Counted from the stretch's first letter, positions 37,557 to 46,524 are shown. The stretch: DNA of 64,000 nucleotides from Bacteroidota bacterium (GCA_023460855.1 JAEWOS010000018.1:62001-126000); one strand, 5' to 3'. Numbers and translations are program-made. Notes: generated by a model not told the origin, from the letters alone.

Positions 37557-38519
37557 ATGGAATCCTACACGGAAAAAATACTGATAACAGGCGCGCTCGG
37601 ACAAATTGGTACTGAACTGACCAACAAACTGATAGAAATTCACGGAGAGGAAAATGTAGTAGCGTCCGGTCTTGACCGTTGGGACAAAAAAATGACAAAA
37701 GCGAAATATTATGAGCGTATGGACGTAACCAATACGCAGCTCGTAAGGCAGATTGTCAAGGATTACGAAATTACCACCGTATATCACCTCGCTTCACTGC
37801 TTTCCGGAACATCTGAAAAACAGCCGCTTTTCGCCTGGAAACTCAACGTAGAACCGCTGATTAATTTCTGCGAAATGGCAAAAGAAGGTTTGCTGAAAAA
37901 AATATTCTGGCCAAGTTCAATCGCGGTATTCGGTAAAGGAATTCCGAAAGAAAATGTGGGGCAGGAAGTGGTTCTTAATCCGACAACGGTTTACGGTATT
38001 TCCAAACTCGCCGGCGAAAAATGGTGCGAATATTATTTCGATAAGCATGGTGTGGATGTAAGAAGTATCCGTTATCCCGGATTGATTTCCTGGAAAACTC
38101 CTGCAGGAGGCGGAACCACAGATTATGCCGTGGAAATATACTACGAAGCACTGGAGGAAGGAAAATATACCAGCTTTATTTCTGAAGATACTGCAATGCC
38201 AATGCTTTATATGGATGATGCAATTAATGCGACTTTACAGTTAATGAACGCTCCGAAAGACAGTATTACCGTGAGAACATCCTATAATCTTGGCGGAATG
38301 AGTTTCACACCGAAAGAACTAGCGGCAGAAATAAAGAAAGTGCTGCCGGACTTTGCTGTGGATTACGCTCCGGATTTTCGTCAGGCAATCGCTGATTCGT
38401 GGCCTTCTTCCATCGACGATTCTGTTGCAAAAAGAGACTGGGGTCTGCGCTACGAATTCGATATTACGGAGATGACTAAAGACATGCTCGCCAATCTGAA
38501 AGTTAAATTAAATAAATAG
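37557..38519 (+). CDS. tdh: NAD-dependent epimerase/dehydratase, likely short-chain L-threonine 3-dehydrogenase
   Basis: This 320-residue extended short-chain dehydrogenase has the NAD motif ITGALGQIGTEL at the start and the catalytic pair YGISKLAGEK. Its sequence resembles the SDR-type threonine dehydrogenase known from Flavobacterium and other bacteria (for example VRSIRYPGLISW and GGGTTDYAVE). It would oxidise threonine to 2-amino-3-ketobutyrate. The precise substrate needs an enzyme assay; another NDP-sugar-type epimerase is less likely. Confidence 0.8.
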   Translation: MESYTEKILITGALGQIGTELTNKLIEIHGEENVVASGLDRWDKKMTKAKYYERMDVTNTQLVRQIVKDYEITTVYHLASLLSGTSEKQPLFAWKLNVEPLINFCEMAKEGLLKKIFWPSSIAVFGKGIPKENVGQEVVLNPTTVYGISKLAGEKWCEYYFDKHGVDVRSIRYPGLISWKTPAGGGTTDYAVEIYYEALEEGKYTSFISEDTAMPMLYMDDAINATLQLMNAPKDSITVRTSYNLGGMSFTPKELAAEIKKVLPDFAVDYAPDFRQAIADSWPSSIDDSVAKRDWGLRYEFDITEMTKDMLANLKVKLNK

Positions 38520-38594
38520 AATTTACTTTAAATAAAGTTTTATAAACAGCTTTATTACAATTGAATAAATTGTTTTAATTATATTTTAATTTAG

Positions 38595-39347
38595 ATGATT
38601 CTGCTTACTTTCAATGTTCTTACTCACGCAGAAAAACTGAAAAGCGGAGTTGAAATTACGGCCGCAGAATTAGAGAAAATTACAGTAAACAATGTTGAAT
38701 CGGTTCTCAGAATTCTGGAGAATCATGATCTGAAATGTACTTTTTTCATCGGTACAAAAATCGTGGCGGAAAGCTTCCCGCTTTTAAAGAAAATTATCGC
38801 TGCCGGACATGAGATCGGATTTTTCAATGAGGGAATTGCAGAGGAGCCTTTGCGCGATCTGAAGAAAACAACAGAAAATTTTCTTGGAAAACAGATCAAA
38901 GGTTTCCGGCAGAAAAAACATCTGCTTTCATACGCATTGCTTAAAGAATTGGGATTTAATTATGTTTCAAATCTGGAACACTCTGCAATACTTTTTCCTT
39001 TCAAAAGACTTGAACGCAGCACCGAAATTATTGAAAAGGATGGGATAAGTATCGTGCCGGACAGCATTTCGCCGTATTCCCAGCTTCCTTATAATGATTT
39101 TGTCTTTCAGGTTATTCCCATACAGTTTTATGAAAATATGGTGAACGAAACCCTGAAAAATGATCAGTTTGTGATGATTTATCTGGATATTTCTCAATTT
39201 ACGGATCTGCAGCGCTTTCCTTTTAAAATTCCGTTTTACAGAAAACTTAATTCTGGCAAGAAAATGGAGGACAGGCTCGAGCATTTTCTGAACTGGATCA
39301 CAAAACACGAACATGCAACGGCCAGGATGAAAGATTATCTGTTCTAG
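38595..39347 (+). CDS. Polysaccharide-deacetylase-like protein lacking the metal-binding motifs
   Basis: This 250-residue protein follows the NodB fold: LLTFNVLTH at the N-terminus, LRILENHDLKCTFFIGTKIVAE, then AAGHEIGFFNE. In active enzymes these segments read TFDDG and H(S/T)xxxH. Here Asp-Asp is Asn-Val, and the second His of the metal triad is absent. It is probably not a zinc deacetylase. There is no signal peptide. The stop overlaps the convergent phosphoesterase gene by four bases. Confidence 0.7.
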   Translation: MILLTFNVLTHAEKLKSGVEITAAELEKITVNNVESVLRILENHDLKCTFFIGTKIVAESFPLLKKIIAAGHEIGFFNEGIAEEPLRDLKKTTENFLGKQIKGFRQKKHLLSYALLKELGFNYVSNLEHSAILFPFKRLERSTEIIEKDGISIVPDSISPYSQLPYNDFVFQVIPIQFYENMVNETLKNDQFVMIYLDISQFTDLQRFPFKIPFYRKLNSGKKMEDRLEHFLNWITKHEHATARMKDYLF

Positions 39348-40552
39348 CTCAGTTCTATTACGGTAATTTCCGGCTTAATTCCAACTCTTCCCGGATATGC
39401 CAGGACACCGAATCCGCGGTTAACATACAGAAACTTTCCCGCCGATTCGTAAAGGTCTGCCCATTTTTGATAGCGGTATTTCACGGGACTCCAGCGGTAA
39501 TTTTTGAGGTCGATTCCGAACTGCATTCCGTGTGTGTGTCCGGAAAGCGTCAGCTGTACATTTGAAGAATGGTTTTTTACCACTGCGTCAAAATGCGAAG
39601 GGTCGTGGCTCATCAGAATTTTTACAGAATCTGCAGGAACTCCGTTTGCGGCTTTATCAAGATCTCCGTATTGTGGAAATGGTTTCACGCCCCAGTTTTC
39701 AACTCCGAGTAAAAAAATGCTGGAATTTCCGCGGGTTATTCTGCGGTGTTCGTTTCGGAGAACTTCGAAACCTGCTTCTTTCTTTAGCGCGATGAGTCTT
39801 GGGACATTCTGCTTTGCTGCTTCTTCGGAATGCCAGTTTGCATAATGTCCGTAATCGTGATTTCCGAGTACCGAAAATTTTCCGTCCGGCGCGGAAATTT
39901 TAGAAAACAGCGGAAGAAAAGGTTCAAATTCTTCAGCGAAATTATTCACCATATCCCCTGTAAAAACCACCAGGTCGGGTTTCTGTTCGTTGATCAGGTC
40001 AAATGCTCCTGAAAGTTTTTCAGGATTGGCAAAACTGCCGCAGTGTGCGTCGGAAATCTGCACGATCCGGTAGCCTTTAAATGCTTCAGGCAGTCCCGCA
40101 ATTTTCAGTTTTACCTTGCGGGCGCGGTGTCTGTATTTTCCGAAAATAATGCCGTCCAGAAATATGGCGCTGAACACCGCAAAACCGCCGACACCAAGAA
40201 TGGAAAGGGCTTTTCTGCGGCTAGGATAATGATGGGAAGCATCTTTATTCAGTAGTGAAATTCCCCACTGGAAAATCCGGATAATGTCGTCGAGAAGCAG
40301 GAAAAAGATTATCAGAATTTTTGGCAGGATGAGCACCAGAAAAAGTGATATCAGAATATGGATTTTTACCTGATCGCGGTCGCTTCTGCTGAAGCCTGTT
40401 GCGAGGTAAAACATGGTTCCGTAAAGCAGCACCGTGAAACCGATATAAATATAACGGTAGGTATTTCTGGGCATCAGGTTTCTAAATGCCTGATACACGT
40501 AAAATTCCAGTGCCAGGAAAATTACGGTTATAATTAGAAAATTGCGCTGCAT
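39344..40552 (-). CDS. Membrane-bound metallophosphoesterase (YkuE/YaeI-like)
   Basis: This 402-residue protein has four N-terminal membrane helices (about residues 5-150) and a calcineurin-like phosphoesterase domain. The metal motifs are QISDAHCGSF, VVFTGDMVNN, GNHDYG and SGHTHG, all intact. Relatives act on phosphate esters such as lipid A intermediates or nucleotides; the substrate is unknown here. The catalytic domain faces the outside if topology follows YkuE. Confidence 0.85.
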   Translation of the reverse strand: MQRNFLIITVIFLALEFYVYQAFRNLMPRNTYRYIYIGFTVLLYGTMFYLATGFSRSDRDQVKIHILISLFLVLILPKILIIFFLLLDDIIRIFQWGISLLNKDASHHYPSRRKALSILGVGGFAVFSAIFLDGIIFGKYRHRARKVKLKIAGLPEAFKGYRIVQISDAHCGSFANPEKLSGAFDLINEQKPDLVVFTGDMVNNFAEEFEPFLPLFSKISAPDGKFSVLGNHDYGHYANWHSEEAAKQNVPRLIALKKEAGFEVLRNEHRRITRGNSSIFLLGVENWGVKPFPQYGDLDKAANGVPADSVKILMSHDPSHFDAVVKNHSSNVQLTLSGHTHGMQFGIDLKNYRWSPVKYRYQKWADLYESAGKFLYVNRGFGVLAYPGRVGIKPEITVIELS

Positions 40553-40612
40553 TGAAGAAAGAAAATTAAGGGCACAATTTACCGTTAATTTCCACTGGGA
40601 ATTTTATAAGAT

Positions 40613-41680
40613 TTAATGAAATCTGTAAACAATTGCGTTAATGTTCATGCCTGCACCTACCGACGCAAAAACTACGTTTCCTTCATCCTGAAACTCGTGG
40701 CCTTCCATATCTCCTTTCCTTATTAAATCGAGCATGGTTGGAATCGTCGCTACGGAAGAGTTACCAAACTGCTGAATCGTCATTGGCGCAACAGAATGAT
40801 GATATTCATTCTTGCCGTACAGCTTCATAAGCCGGTCGATCATTGCGTGATCCATTTTTGCATTTGCCTGGTGAATCAGGATTTTATGGATATCAGATAT
40901 ATCGAGATTCGCCTGGTCGATAGCTTCTTTTATCGCAACAGGAACGTTTTTCAGGGCGTATTCGTATATTTTTCTTCCCTGCATCATGATGTACAGCTGT
41001 TCGCGGTCGGTATCAGGTTTCAGGCCAGGTCCGGAATCGAGATAAAAAAGTTCCGGTCCGTTATCACAAATCGTGAGGTGCGAAAGAATTCCTACATTTT
41101 CCTGATCGGTAGCTTTCACCACAACAGCTCCTGCACCGTCTGCAAAAATCATTCTGTTTCTGTCATTCGGATCAGTTACTTTGCTCAACGTTTCAGAACC
41201 TACCACCAGAATTGTTTTTGCTGCCCCGCCTTTAATCAGCTGGTCTGCGAGTATAAGTGCTTCCACCCAGCCCGGACAACCGAAAATCATATCATAATTG
41301 ATACATTTTCTGTTTTTAATCTGCAGTTTATTTTTTAGACGTGCGGACATGGAAGGCATGAAACTGGTGCGGCCCGCGCTGTTCACATCTCCAAAATTGC
41401 TGGCGTAAATTATATAATCAAGGGTTTCCTGATCAATTTTTGCATCCTCTATCGCTCTTTGTGCGGCAATAAAACCGATATCGGAATTGGTTTGTCCTTC
41501 TTCAACATATCTCCGGTTTTCAATTTCTGTAATCTCTACAAATTTTGTAATGATTTCATCTGTTGGTTTATCAATCAGCTCTCCGGTTTCCGTATAGAAA
41601 TCGGTATCCATGAAATAATCGCTTCCGATTTTTTGATTCGGCAGATAGCTTCCGGTTCCAATGATGACTGTATTTGGCAT
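40613..41680 (-). CDS. 3-oxoacyl-ACP synthase III family protein
   Basis: This 355-residue thiolase-fold condensing enzyme has the Cys-His-Asn triad: IFGCPGWVEA (Cys near 129), ILIHQANAKMD (His) and QFGNSSVATIP (Asn). It is longer than FabH and lacks the typical GGS-rich FabH tail, so it may act in a specialised chain-starting role rather than in core fatty acid synthesis. It stands alone. A divergent promoter box lies upstream. Confidence 0.85.
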   Translation of the reverse strand: MPNTVIIGTGSYLPNQKIGSDYFMDTDFYTETGELIDKPTDEIITKFVEITEIENRRYVEEGQTNSDIGFIAAQRAIEDAKIDQETLDYIIYASNFGDVNSAGRTSFMPSMSARLKNKLQIKNRKCINYDMIFGCPGWVEALILADQLIKGGAAKTILVVGSETLSKVTDPNDRNRMIFADGAGAVVVKATDQENVGILSHLTICDNGPELFYLDSGPGLKPDTDREQLYIMMQGRKIYEYALKNVPVAIKEAIDQANLDISDIHKILIHQANAKMDHAMIDRLMKLYGKNEYHHSVAPMTIQQFGNSSVATIPTMLDLIRKGDMEGHEFQDEGNVVFASVGAGMNINAIVYRFH

Positions 41681-41702
41681 CGTTCAATCTTAGGTTAGAA
41701 TG

Positions 41703-41710
41703 CAAATGTA
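41703..41710 (-). promoter_or_regulatory. -7 box (TACATTTG) for the ketoacyl synthase III gene
   Basis: On the minus strand TACATTTG lies 22 bases before the ATG. It faces the divergent promoter of the membrane-protein gene. Confidence 0.5.
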
Positions 41711-41724
41711 GCAATTAATCCTGA

Positions 41725-41755
41725 TTGCGGCTGATAGAAAAAAATGCTAATTTTG
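41725..41755 (+). promoter_or_regulatory. Promoter of the membrane protein-menG-porT operon
   Basis: TTG at 41725-41727 and TAATTTTG at 41748-41755 are 20 bases apart, a near-ideal match to the flavobacterial promoter. The start codon follows 10 bases after the box. Confidence 0.65.
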
Positions 41756-41765
41756 CAAAAAAAAT

Positions 41766-42335
41766 ATGAAGCTGAGCCCGTCTGTTAAAGGTTTTTTAAT
41801 CGCTGTTATAGCCCTGGCTCTTTCGTTTGGAATTTATTTCGCATTTCTGCAGAAAAAAAATAATTATCTGGTGGACAATCCCACCGCTCATTCCTATTTT
41901 TTCAGAATTAATAATGGTCCCGAACTCATTTTGGCTGCGGGACAGTTTGTAAATGTTGATCTGAAAAAAGGACAGAATTCTGTAAAAGTATACAACGATC
42001 AGAAAGAACTAGTTTACGATTCACTTTTTACAGTGAAGTCTCCGCGCGGACTGGTAAACATTGCACACGAAGATTATTATATCCATGACCAGTATTACGG
42101 TTATAACATTAAGAAAGATTCCTTACTTTTGACGCTGGAAAAAACCGTGATTGACGGCAAGCCTTATTTGGGAGCGCCAAAGCACTTTAATGGACTCTAC
42201 ACCGAGGATTTCTATTATAATGTGGACGAAAAATATGATGCAGTCGTTAAGAACATCCAGAAAGTGGAATCGCGCAGCAAAATTTTCCGCAAACAGGATT
42301 TCCTGAACTATCATAAAGAATATTATCAACAGTAA
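41766..42335 (+). CDS. Hypothetical single-pass membrane protein
   Basis: This 189-residue protein has one N-terminal membrane helix (about residues 9-28) followed by a beta-rich periplasmic or cytoplasmic domain with many tyrosines. No family is recognised. It starts 14 bases before the methyltransferase gene and probably belongs to its operon. The pairing suggests an envelope role near quinone or secretion functions, but that is only positional. Confidence 0.7.
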   Translation: MKLSPSVKGFLIAVIALALSFGIYFAFLQKKNNYLVDNPTAHSYFFRINNGPELILAAGQFVNVDLKKGQNSVKVYNDQKELVYDSLFTVKSPRGLVNIAHEDYYIHDQYYGYNIKKDSLLLTLEKTVIDGKPYLGAPKHFNGLYTEDFYYNVDEKYDAVVKNIQKVESRSKIFRKQDFLNYHKEYYQQ

Positions 42336-42348
42336 AAACAGACAGTAA

Positions 42349-43068
42349 TTGGCGCAGGTAAAACCGTATAATTCAGATGCCAGCAAGAAAAGCGAAGTGG
42401 AGGATATGTTCGATAACATAGCCCCGAAATACGATTTGCTGAACCATGTACTTTCGATGAAAATCGATGTACTGTGGCGAAAAAAACTGGTAAAATGGCT
42501 TGCGGAGGACAAACCTGAGCATGTTCTGGATGTTGCTACCGGAACCGGAGATCTTGCTATTGCCGTTCAAAAAGGGACAGATGCTAGGGTTACGGGGCTA
42601 GATTTATCTCAGCAAATGTTAAATGTTGGTAAGATTAAAATAAAAAAACTTAATTTAGACGGCAAAATTTCGATGCAGAAGGGTGATGCCGAGAATCTGC
42701 CTTTTGAAAATGACAGTTTCGACGGGGTTACAGTTGCTTTTGGTGTCAGAAATTTTGAAAATCTGGGGAAAGGGCTGTCCGAACTGAGAAGGGTGGTAAA
42801 AGGAGGCAAAAGCGTATATATTCTTGAATTTTCAAAAGTAGAAGGCTTTTTGGGTCCTTTGTATATGTTTTATTTTAAGAATATACTGCCGCAAATAGGA
42901 AGGCTGGTATCCAAAGATAACAGGGCTTATACCTATCTGCCGGATTCGGTGAATGCTTTTCCTTACGGTGAGAAAATGAAGGGAATTCTGCAGGAAACCG
43001 GCTTTAGAACAGTAGCGTACAAAAAACTCAGCATGGGAATTGCCACGCTCTATAAAGCGACCAAATAA
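42349..43068 (+). CDS. menG: Demethylmenaquinone methyltransferase (MenG/UbiE)
   Basis: This 239-residue SAM-dependent methyltransferase makes the last step of menaquinone synthesis. The motif I DVATGTGDLAIAV lies near residue 62, followed by the family's GDAENLPFENDSFDGVTVAFGVRNF. The N-terminal MFDNIAPKYDLLNHVLSM is diagnostic. The start is a TTG at 42349, supported by the family N-terminus and the 13-base gap from the upstream gene. porT follows. Confidence 0.94.
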   Translation: MAQVKPYNSDASKKSEVEDMFDNIAPKYDLLNHVLSMKIDVLWRKKLVKWLAEDKPEHVLDVATGTGDLAIAVQKGTDARVTGLDLSQQMLNVGKIKIKKLNLDGKISMQKGDAENLPFENDSFDGVTVAFGVRNFENLGKGLSELRRVVKGGKSVYILEFSKVEGFLGPLYMFYFKNILPQIGRLVSKDNRAYTYLPDSVNAFPYGEKMKGILQETGFRTVAYKKLSMGIATLYKATK

Positions 43069-43099
43069 CAGGAACAAAAAAAGATTAATAAAATTACAC

Positions 43100-43885
43100 A
43101 TGAATAAATTTCTATTTAAATCGCTGGTACTTTTCGGCATTTCGGCAGCTCAGTTAAGTGCGGCACAGTTGTTTCGTACACAAAACCGAATGGACAGGCT
43201 GGAAGGCTTTGATTTACAGAAGTTTAGCTGGGGTTTTTATCTGAACGGAGCCATCTACGATTATAAACTCGTGCTGCACCCGCGTTACGGAATGAATCTG
43301 AACGAAAACCTGGTGAGCACTTCTCCGAGTATCGGTTTCGGTGCAGGTTTGATCGGGAAAATGAGAATCAGCGACCATTTCGATCTGCGCGTTGAGCCGG
43401 GTCTGCAGTTTGTGCAACGGGAAATTACATTCAATACCTGGTACAATGATCAGTATGCTGCCGGAACACTTACAAACCCACCTTTCACACCGATGCAGCT
43501 TACACAGGAAGATGCGGTACGTACTGTAAAATCTACTTTGATCGATATTCCGATTCTAATCGAAATTCACGGGGACAGATGGTTCAACACGCGTCCTTAT
43601 GCAGCGGGAGGTCTTAATTATATTGTAAACTTACAGAGTAACTCCAACAGTCCGGAAGATAACCTGGACGGCGTTTTCAGAAGCACCACGCATAATTTCG
43701 CGTATTCTGTGGAGATGGGCGTTCAGCTCTATTTCAGAAGGTTTAAACTTACTCCGGGAATCCGCGGTACTTTTTTCATGAACAACGAAATGGTACAGGA
43801 TAACGCAGGAACACCGCCATACTGGGCAAAAGCAATTTCCACGGCGCAGTCCAGAGGATTTATGCTGATGCTTAAATTTGAATAA
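43100..43885 (+). CDS. porT: Type IX secretion system protein PorT
   Basis: This 261-residue outer-membrane beta-barrel protein starts at the ATG at 43100; the longer frame overlaps menG. The signal peptide ends near SAAQL. The barrel part has alternating hydrophobic strands (starting WGFYLNGAIYDYKL) and ends in a Phe-containing strand (LMLKFE). Position behind menG/ubiE is, as I recall, a conserved PorT context in Flavobacteriia. With gldD it indicates a type IX secretion system. Confidence 0.85.
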   Translation: MNKFLFKSLVLFGISAAQLSAAQLFRTQNRMDRLEGFDLQKFSWGFYLNGAIYDYKLVLHPRYGMNLNENLVSTSPSIGFGAGLIGKMRISDHFDLRVEPGLQFVQREITFNTWYNDQYAAGTLTNPPFTPMQLTQEDAVRTVKSTLIDIPILIEIHGDRWFNTRPYAAGGLNYIVNLQSNSNSPEDNLDGVFRSTTHNFAYSVEMGVQLYFRRFKLTPGIRGTFFMNNEMVQDNAGTPPYWAKAISTAQSRGFMLMLKFE

Positions 43886-43905
43886 GAATTTTATTTTTGA
43901 AAATG

Positions 43906-43936
43906 AAAGACAGACCGCCAAGTCTGTCTTTTTTTT
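43906..43936 (+). terminator. Intrinsic terminator after porT
   Basis: AAGACAGAC and GTCTGTCTT form a perfect 9-bp stem with a six-base loop, followed by a run of T. Confidence 0.88.
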
Positions 43937-43991
43937 GAAATGCAGCAAACAAAAGGAAGCGTATTAATGCTAATCCGATTTTTATTTTATA

Positions 43992-43999
43992 TTTTTGCT
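43992..43999 (+). promoter_or_regulatory. -7 box (TATTTTTG) for the coiled-coil/zapA operon
   Basis: The box matches the consensus and lies 23 bases before the ATG at 44023. No clear -33 TTG is seen. Confidence 0.5.
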
Positions 44000-44022
44000 A
44001 GATAGTTAGAATAAAACCTGAA

Positions 44023-44325
44023 ATGCTCCAGGAATTAGAGAAAAATTTTACGGATCTTGAAAAAAAAATATCCGTCCTCCTGAAGAAGCACAAGCAACTT
44101 TCTGAGGATTTTTCTGCTTTGAATGCAGAACATCATGCGCTGAAGCAGAAATTTGATGAGGAGCGCAAAAAAAATCAGGTTTTGGCAGAAGAACATAAAA
44201 ACGTAAAACTTTATTCTGCAATCAGCGGAAACCCCGAACATAACAGACTGATGAAAAACCATATCAACAGACTTATGAAAGAGGTGGACACCTGTATTGC
44301 ACAACTGCAAAGCAGCGGACTATAA
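44023..44325 (+). CDS. Small coiled-coil protein upstream of zapA (possible ZapB analogue)
   Basis: This 100-residue protein is a long coiled coil from residue 1 to about 70, with leucines at heptad positions, and a short basic C-terminal helix. There is no signal or membrane segment. It overlaps zapA in TAATG, so the two are translationally coupled. In E. coli, ZapA works with the small coiled-coil ZapB at the division ring. The size, fold and coupling suggest an analogous partner here, although sequence similarity to ZapB is not evident. Confidence 0.7.
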   Translation: MLQELEKNFTDLEKKISVLLKKHKQLSEDFSALNAEHHALKQKFDEERKKNQVLAEEHKNVKLYSAISGNPEHNRLMKNHINRLMKEVDTCIAQLQSSGL

Positions 44326-44612
44326 TGGATGTAAGAAGAATTACCATCAATATCGCCGGGCGCATGTATCCGCTTAATGTACCGCATTCCGAAGAGGAAA
44401 CCCTGAGGAAAGTGGGAAAGCAGATTGAAAATATGATAAAGGATTTTGAAGAAAACTTCAACGTTCGGGACAAACAGGATGCTTTGGCAATGTGTGCTTT
44501 AAAACTGGGCACCAATGCGGAAGTTGCCGCCCTGAACAATGAAAAAAATATAAAAGCTTCAGCACAGAGAGTAGCGAATATAAACAGTGTGCTGGACGAT
44601 CTGGAAAAATAA
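44325..44612 (+). CDS. zapA: Cell division protein ZapA
   Basis: This 95-residue protein binds and bundles FtsZ filaments. The N-terminal globular part (VRRITINIAGRMYPLNV) and the C-terminal coiled coil from about residue 60 match ZapA. The motif containing DALAMCALKLG is typical. It overlaps the coiled-coil gene upstream. A 6S-like RNA and RNase Y follow. Confidence 0.88.
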   Translation: MDVRRITINIAGRMYPLNVPHSEEETLRKVGKQIENMIKDFEENFNVRDKQDALAMCALKLGTNAEVAALNNEKNIKASAQRVANINSVLDDLEK

Positions 44613-44639
44613 TTTTCTTTTCCCGATCAGTAACCGCTT

Positions 44640-44809
44640 CCTGCAATGGTTCTAACACATTTACGGTAAACTCAACACTAAACAATTACCGGGCAAAAGT
44701 TGCTTCAATGGCGTGCTGCTTTACGCAGATTACAAAGAAGCAAAATCAGTCCAAATCGTGTAGATTAGGAGTTTACTCATAATCCATGAACCGTTGCAGG
44801 TTTTTTTTT
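44640..44809 (+). ncRNA. ssrS: 6S RNA candidate (ssrS) downstream of zapA
   Basis: The region between zapA and RNase Y folds into a long rod. The outer stem pairs 44640-44651 (CCTGCAATGGTT) with 44789-44800 (AACCGTTGCAGG), one G-T pair. Next, GTAAACTC (44666-44673) pairs with GAGTTTAC (44769-44776). An inner stem pairs TTGCTTC (44700-44706) with GAAGCAA (44737-44743), capped by GCGT/ACGC. Unpaired stretches between the stems leave a central bubble as in 6S RNA, and nine T residues follow. In E. coli, ssrS also lies directly behind zapA. The length (about 165) is slightly short; the 5' end could lie some bases upstream. Confidence 0.75.
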
Positions 44810-44845
44810 GAATGATTATTAAACAACAATAAAGATTAGATATAT

Positions 44846-46417
44846 ATGACACCAACCGCTATTATCGTAGGCATTGCAGCACTGATAATTGGAGCAATCA
44901 TCGGGATTATTTTGTCCCGGAGTTCACTTAATACGAAAGCACGGTTCATCCTGGACGATGCCAAGAAAAATGCCGACAATATCATTGAAACTGCCACTGT
45001 AAAGGCAGATGCCGTACGAAAAGAAAAAGAAGCTCAGGCCAAAGTGAAATTCCTGGAGCTGAAATCTCAGCACGACACAGAAATTCAGAACCGCGAAAAG
45101 AAAATACAGGATATAGAGAAGCGAACGAAGGAAAAGGAGCAACGGCTGAATGATGAACTGAGCAAAACCGGAAAACTGGAAAAAGACCTCGACAAAAAAA
45201 TCGCAGATTACAGCAACAAACACTCCGTTCTGGAGAAAAAGCAGCAGGAACTTGAAAAAATAACTGCTCAGAAAGTAGAAATTCTGGAAAAAATTGCCAA
45301 TTACTCCGCAGAGGAAGCCAAAGCAGAATTGGTGGATGCAATGAAGGCGGAGGCCAAAACGAGAGCGCAGGGACACATTCAGACGATCATGGAAGAAGCC
45401 CAGCTCAACGCAAAAACGGAAGCAAAGAAAATCGTTATTCAGACTATTCAGAGAATCGGGACAGAACAGGCAATTGAAAATTCGGTATCCGTATTCAATA
45501 TTGAATCTGATGAAGTAAAAGGCCGCATCATCGGTCGCGAAGGTAGAAATATCCGTGCTCTGGAAGCAGCGACGGGTGTGGAAATTATTGTAGACGACAC
45601 GCCGGAAGCGATCCTGCTTTCTTGTTTCGATCCTGTCAGAAGAGAAGTTGCAAGGCTTTCCCTGCACCGTTTGGTAACCGACGGAAGAATTCACCCTGCA
45701 AGAATTGAGGAAATTGTTGAAAAAACGAAAAAGCAGATCGAAGAGGAAATCATCGAAGTTGGAAAAAGAACGATTATAGACCTAGGCATTCACGGACTTC
45801 ATCCGGAGCTCGTGAAAATTGTCGGAAGAATGAAATACCGATCTTCTTATGGTCAGAATTTGCTTCAGCACTCGCGCGAAGTTGCCAATATCGCCGCAAC
45901 GATGGCTGCAGAACTCGGGCTGAATGTTAAACTGGCTAAAAGAGCCGGACTTCTGCACGATATCGGTAAAGTTCCGGAGCAGGAATCCGAATTGCCGCAC
46001 GCACTTCTCGGAATGCAGTGGGCTGAAAAATTCGGCGAAAACGCAGAAGTGGTAAACGCGATCGGTGCCCACCACGACGAAATAGAAATGACTTCACTTC
46101 TGTCACCAATTATTCAGGTTGCCGATGCGATTTCCGGAGCAAGACCGGGAGCAAGACGTCAGGTTCTGGAATCCTATATTCAGCGTCTGAAAGATCTTGA
46201 AGCCGCGGCATTAAGTTTCGACGGTGTTTCAAGCGCCTATGCAATTCAGGCGGGCCGCGAACTGCGTGTAATGGTGGAAAGTGGGAAAGTGAACGATGAG
46301 CAAAGCTATCAGCTTTCTTACGACATTTCCGAAAAAATTCAGAATGAACTCACGTATCCTGGACAGGTAAAGGTTACCGTCATCCGGGAAACGAGAGCGG
46401 TGAATATCGCCAGATAA
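44846..46417 (+). CDS. rny: Ribonuclease Y
   Basis: This 523-residue membrane-anchored endoribonuclease starts mRNA decay. An N-terminal membrane helix (residues 5-23) is followed by a long coiled coil (about 35-200), a KH domain (GRIIGREGRNIRALE near 225) and an HD domain (LLHDIGKVPEQ near 370, with AHHDE further on). The order and length match RNase Y. It coexists here with RNase G. It has its own terminator. Confidence 0.96.
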   Translation: MTPTAIIVGIAALIIGAIIGIILSRSSLNTKARFILDDAKKNADNIIETATVKADAVRKEKEAQAKVKFLELKSQHDTEIQNREKKIQDIEKRTKEKEQRLNDELSKTGKLEKDLDKKIADYSNKHSVLEKKQQELEKITAQKVEILEKIANYSAEEAKAELVDAMKAEAKTRAQGHIQTIMEEAQLNAKTEAKKIVIQTIQRIGTEQAIENSVSVFNIESDEVKGRIIGREGRNIRALEAATGVEIIVDDTPEAILLSCFDPVRREVARLSLHRLVTDGRIHPARIEEIVEKTKKQIEEEIIEVGKRTIIDLGIHGLHPELVKIVGRMKYRSSYGQNLLQHSREVANIAATMAAELGLNVKLAKRAGLLHDIGKVPEQESELPHALLGMQWAEKFGENAEVVNAIGAHHDEIEMTSLLSPIIQVADAISGARPGARRQVLESYIQRLKDLEAAALSFDGVSSAYAIQAGRELRVMVESGKVNDEQSYQLSYDISEKIQNELTYPGQVKVTVIRETRAVNIAR

Positions 46418-46437
46418 GGTTAAACAGAAAAATTATC

Positions 46438-46470
46438 AATCTCTCAGAATTTTGCTGAGAGATTTTTTTT
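46438..46470 (+). terminator. Intrinsic terminator after RNase Y
   Basis: AATCTCTCAG and CTGAGAGATT form a perfect 10-bp stem with a seven-base loop and a T-run. Confidence 0.88.
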
Positions 46471-46486
46471 ATTGCGGAATGTAAAG

Positions 46487-46494
46487 TATATTTG
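46487..46494 (+). promoter_or_regulatory. -7 box (TATATTTG) for the membrane protein/XRE pair
   Basis: TATATTTG lies 30 bases before the ATG at 46525. It matches the consensus; the nearest TTG is too close to be a -33 box. Confidence 0.5.
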
Positions 46495-46524
46495 ACATAT
46501 TGTAAAACTGACTTATCTTAAACT

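Noticed and set aside
38520..38594. AT-rich inverted repeat after the threonine dehydrogenase gene (AATAAAG / CTTTATT)
   Set aside because: The stem is weak and AT-only, with no T-run; it is not a convincing terminator.
43040..43099. Longer PorT frame starting at 43040
   Set aside because: It begins inside menG and lacks a signal peptide; the ATG at 43100 has one.
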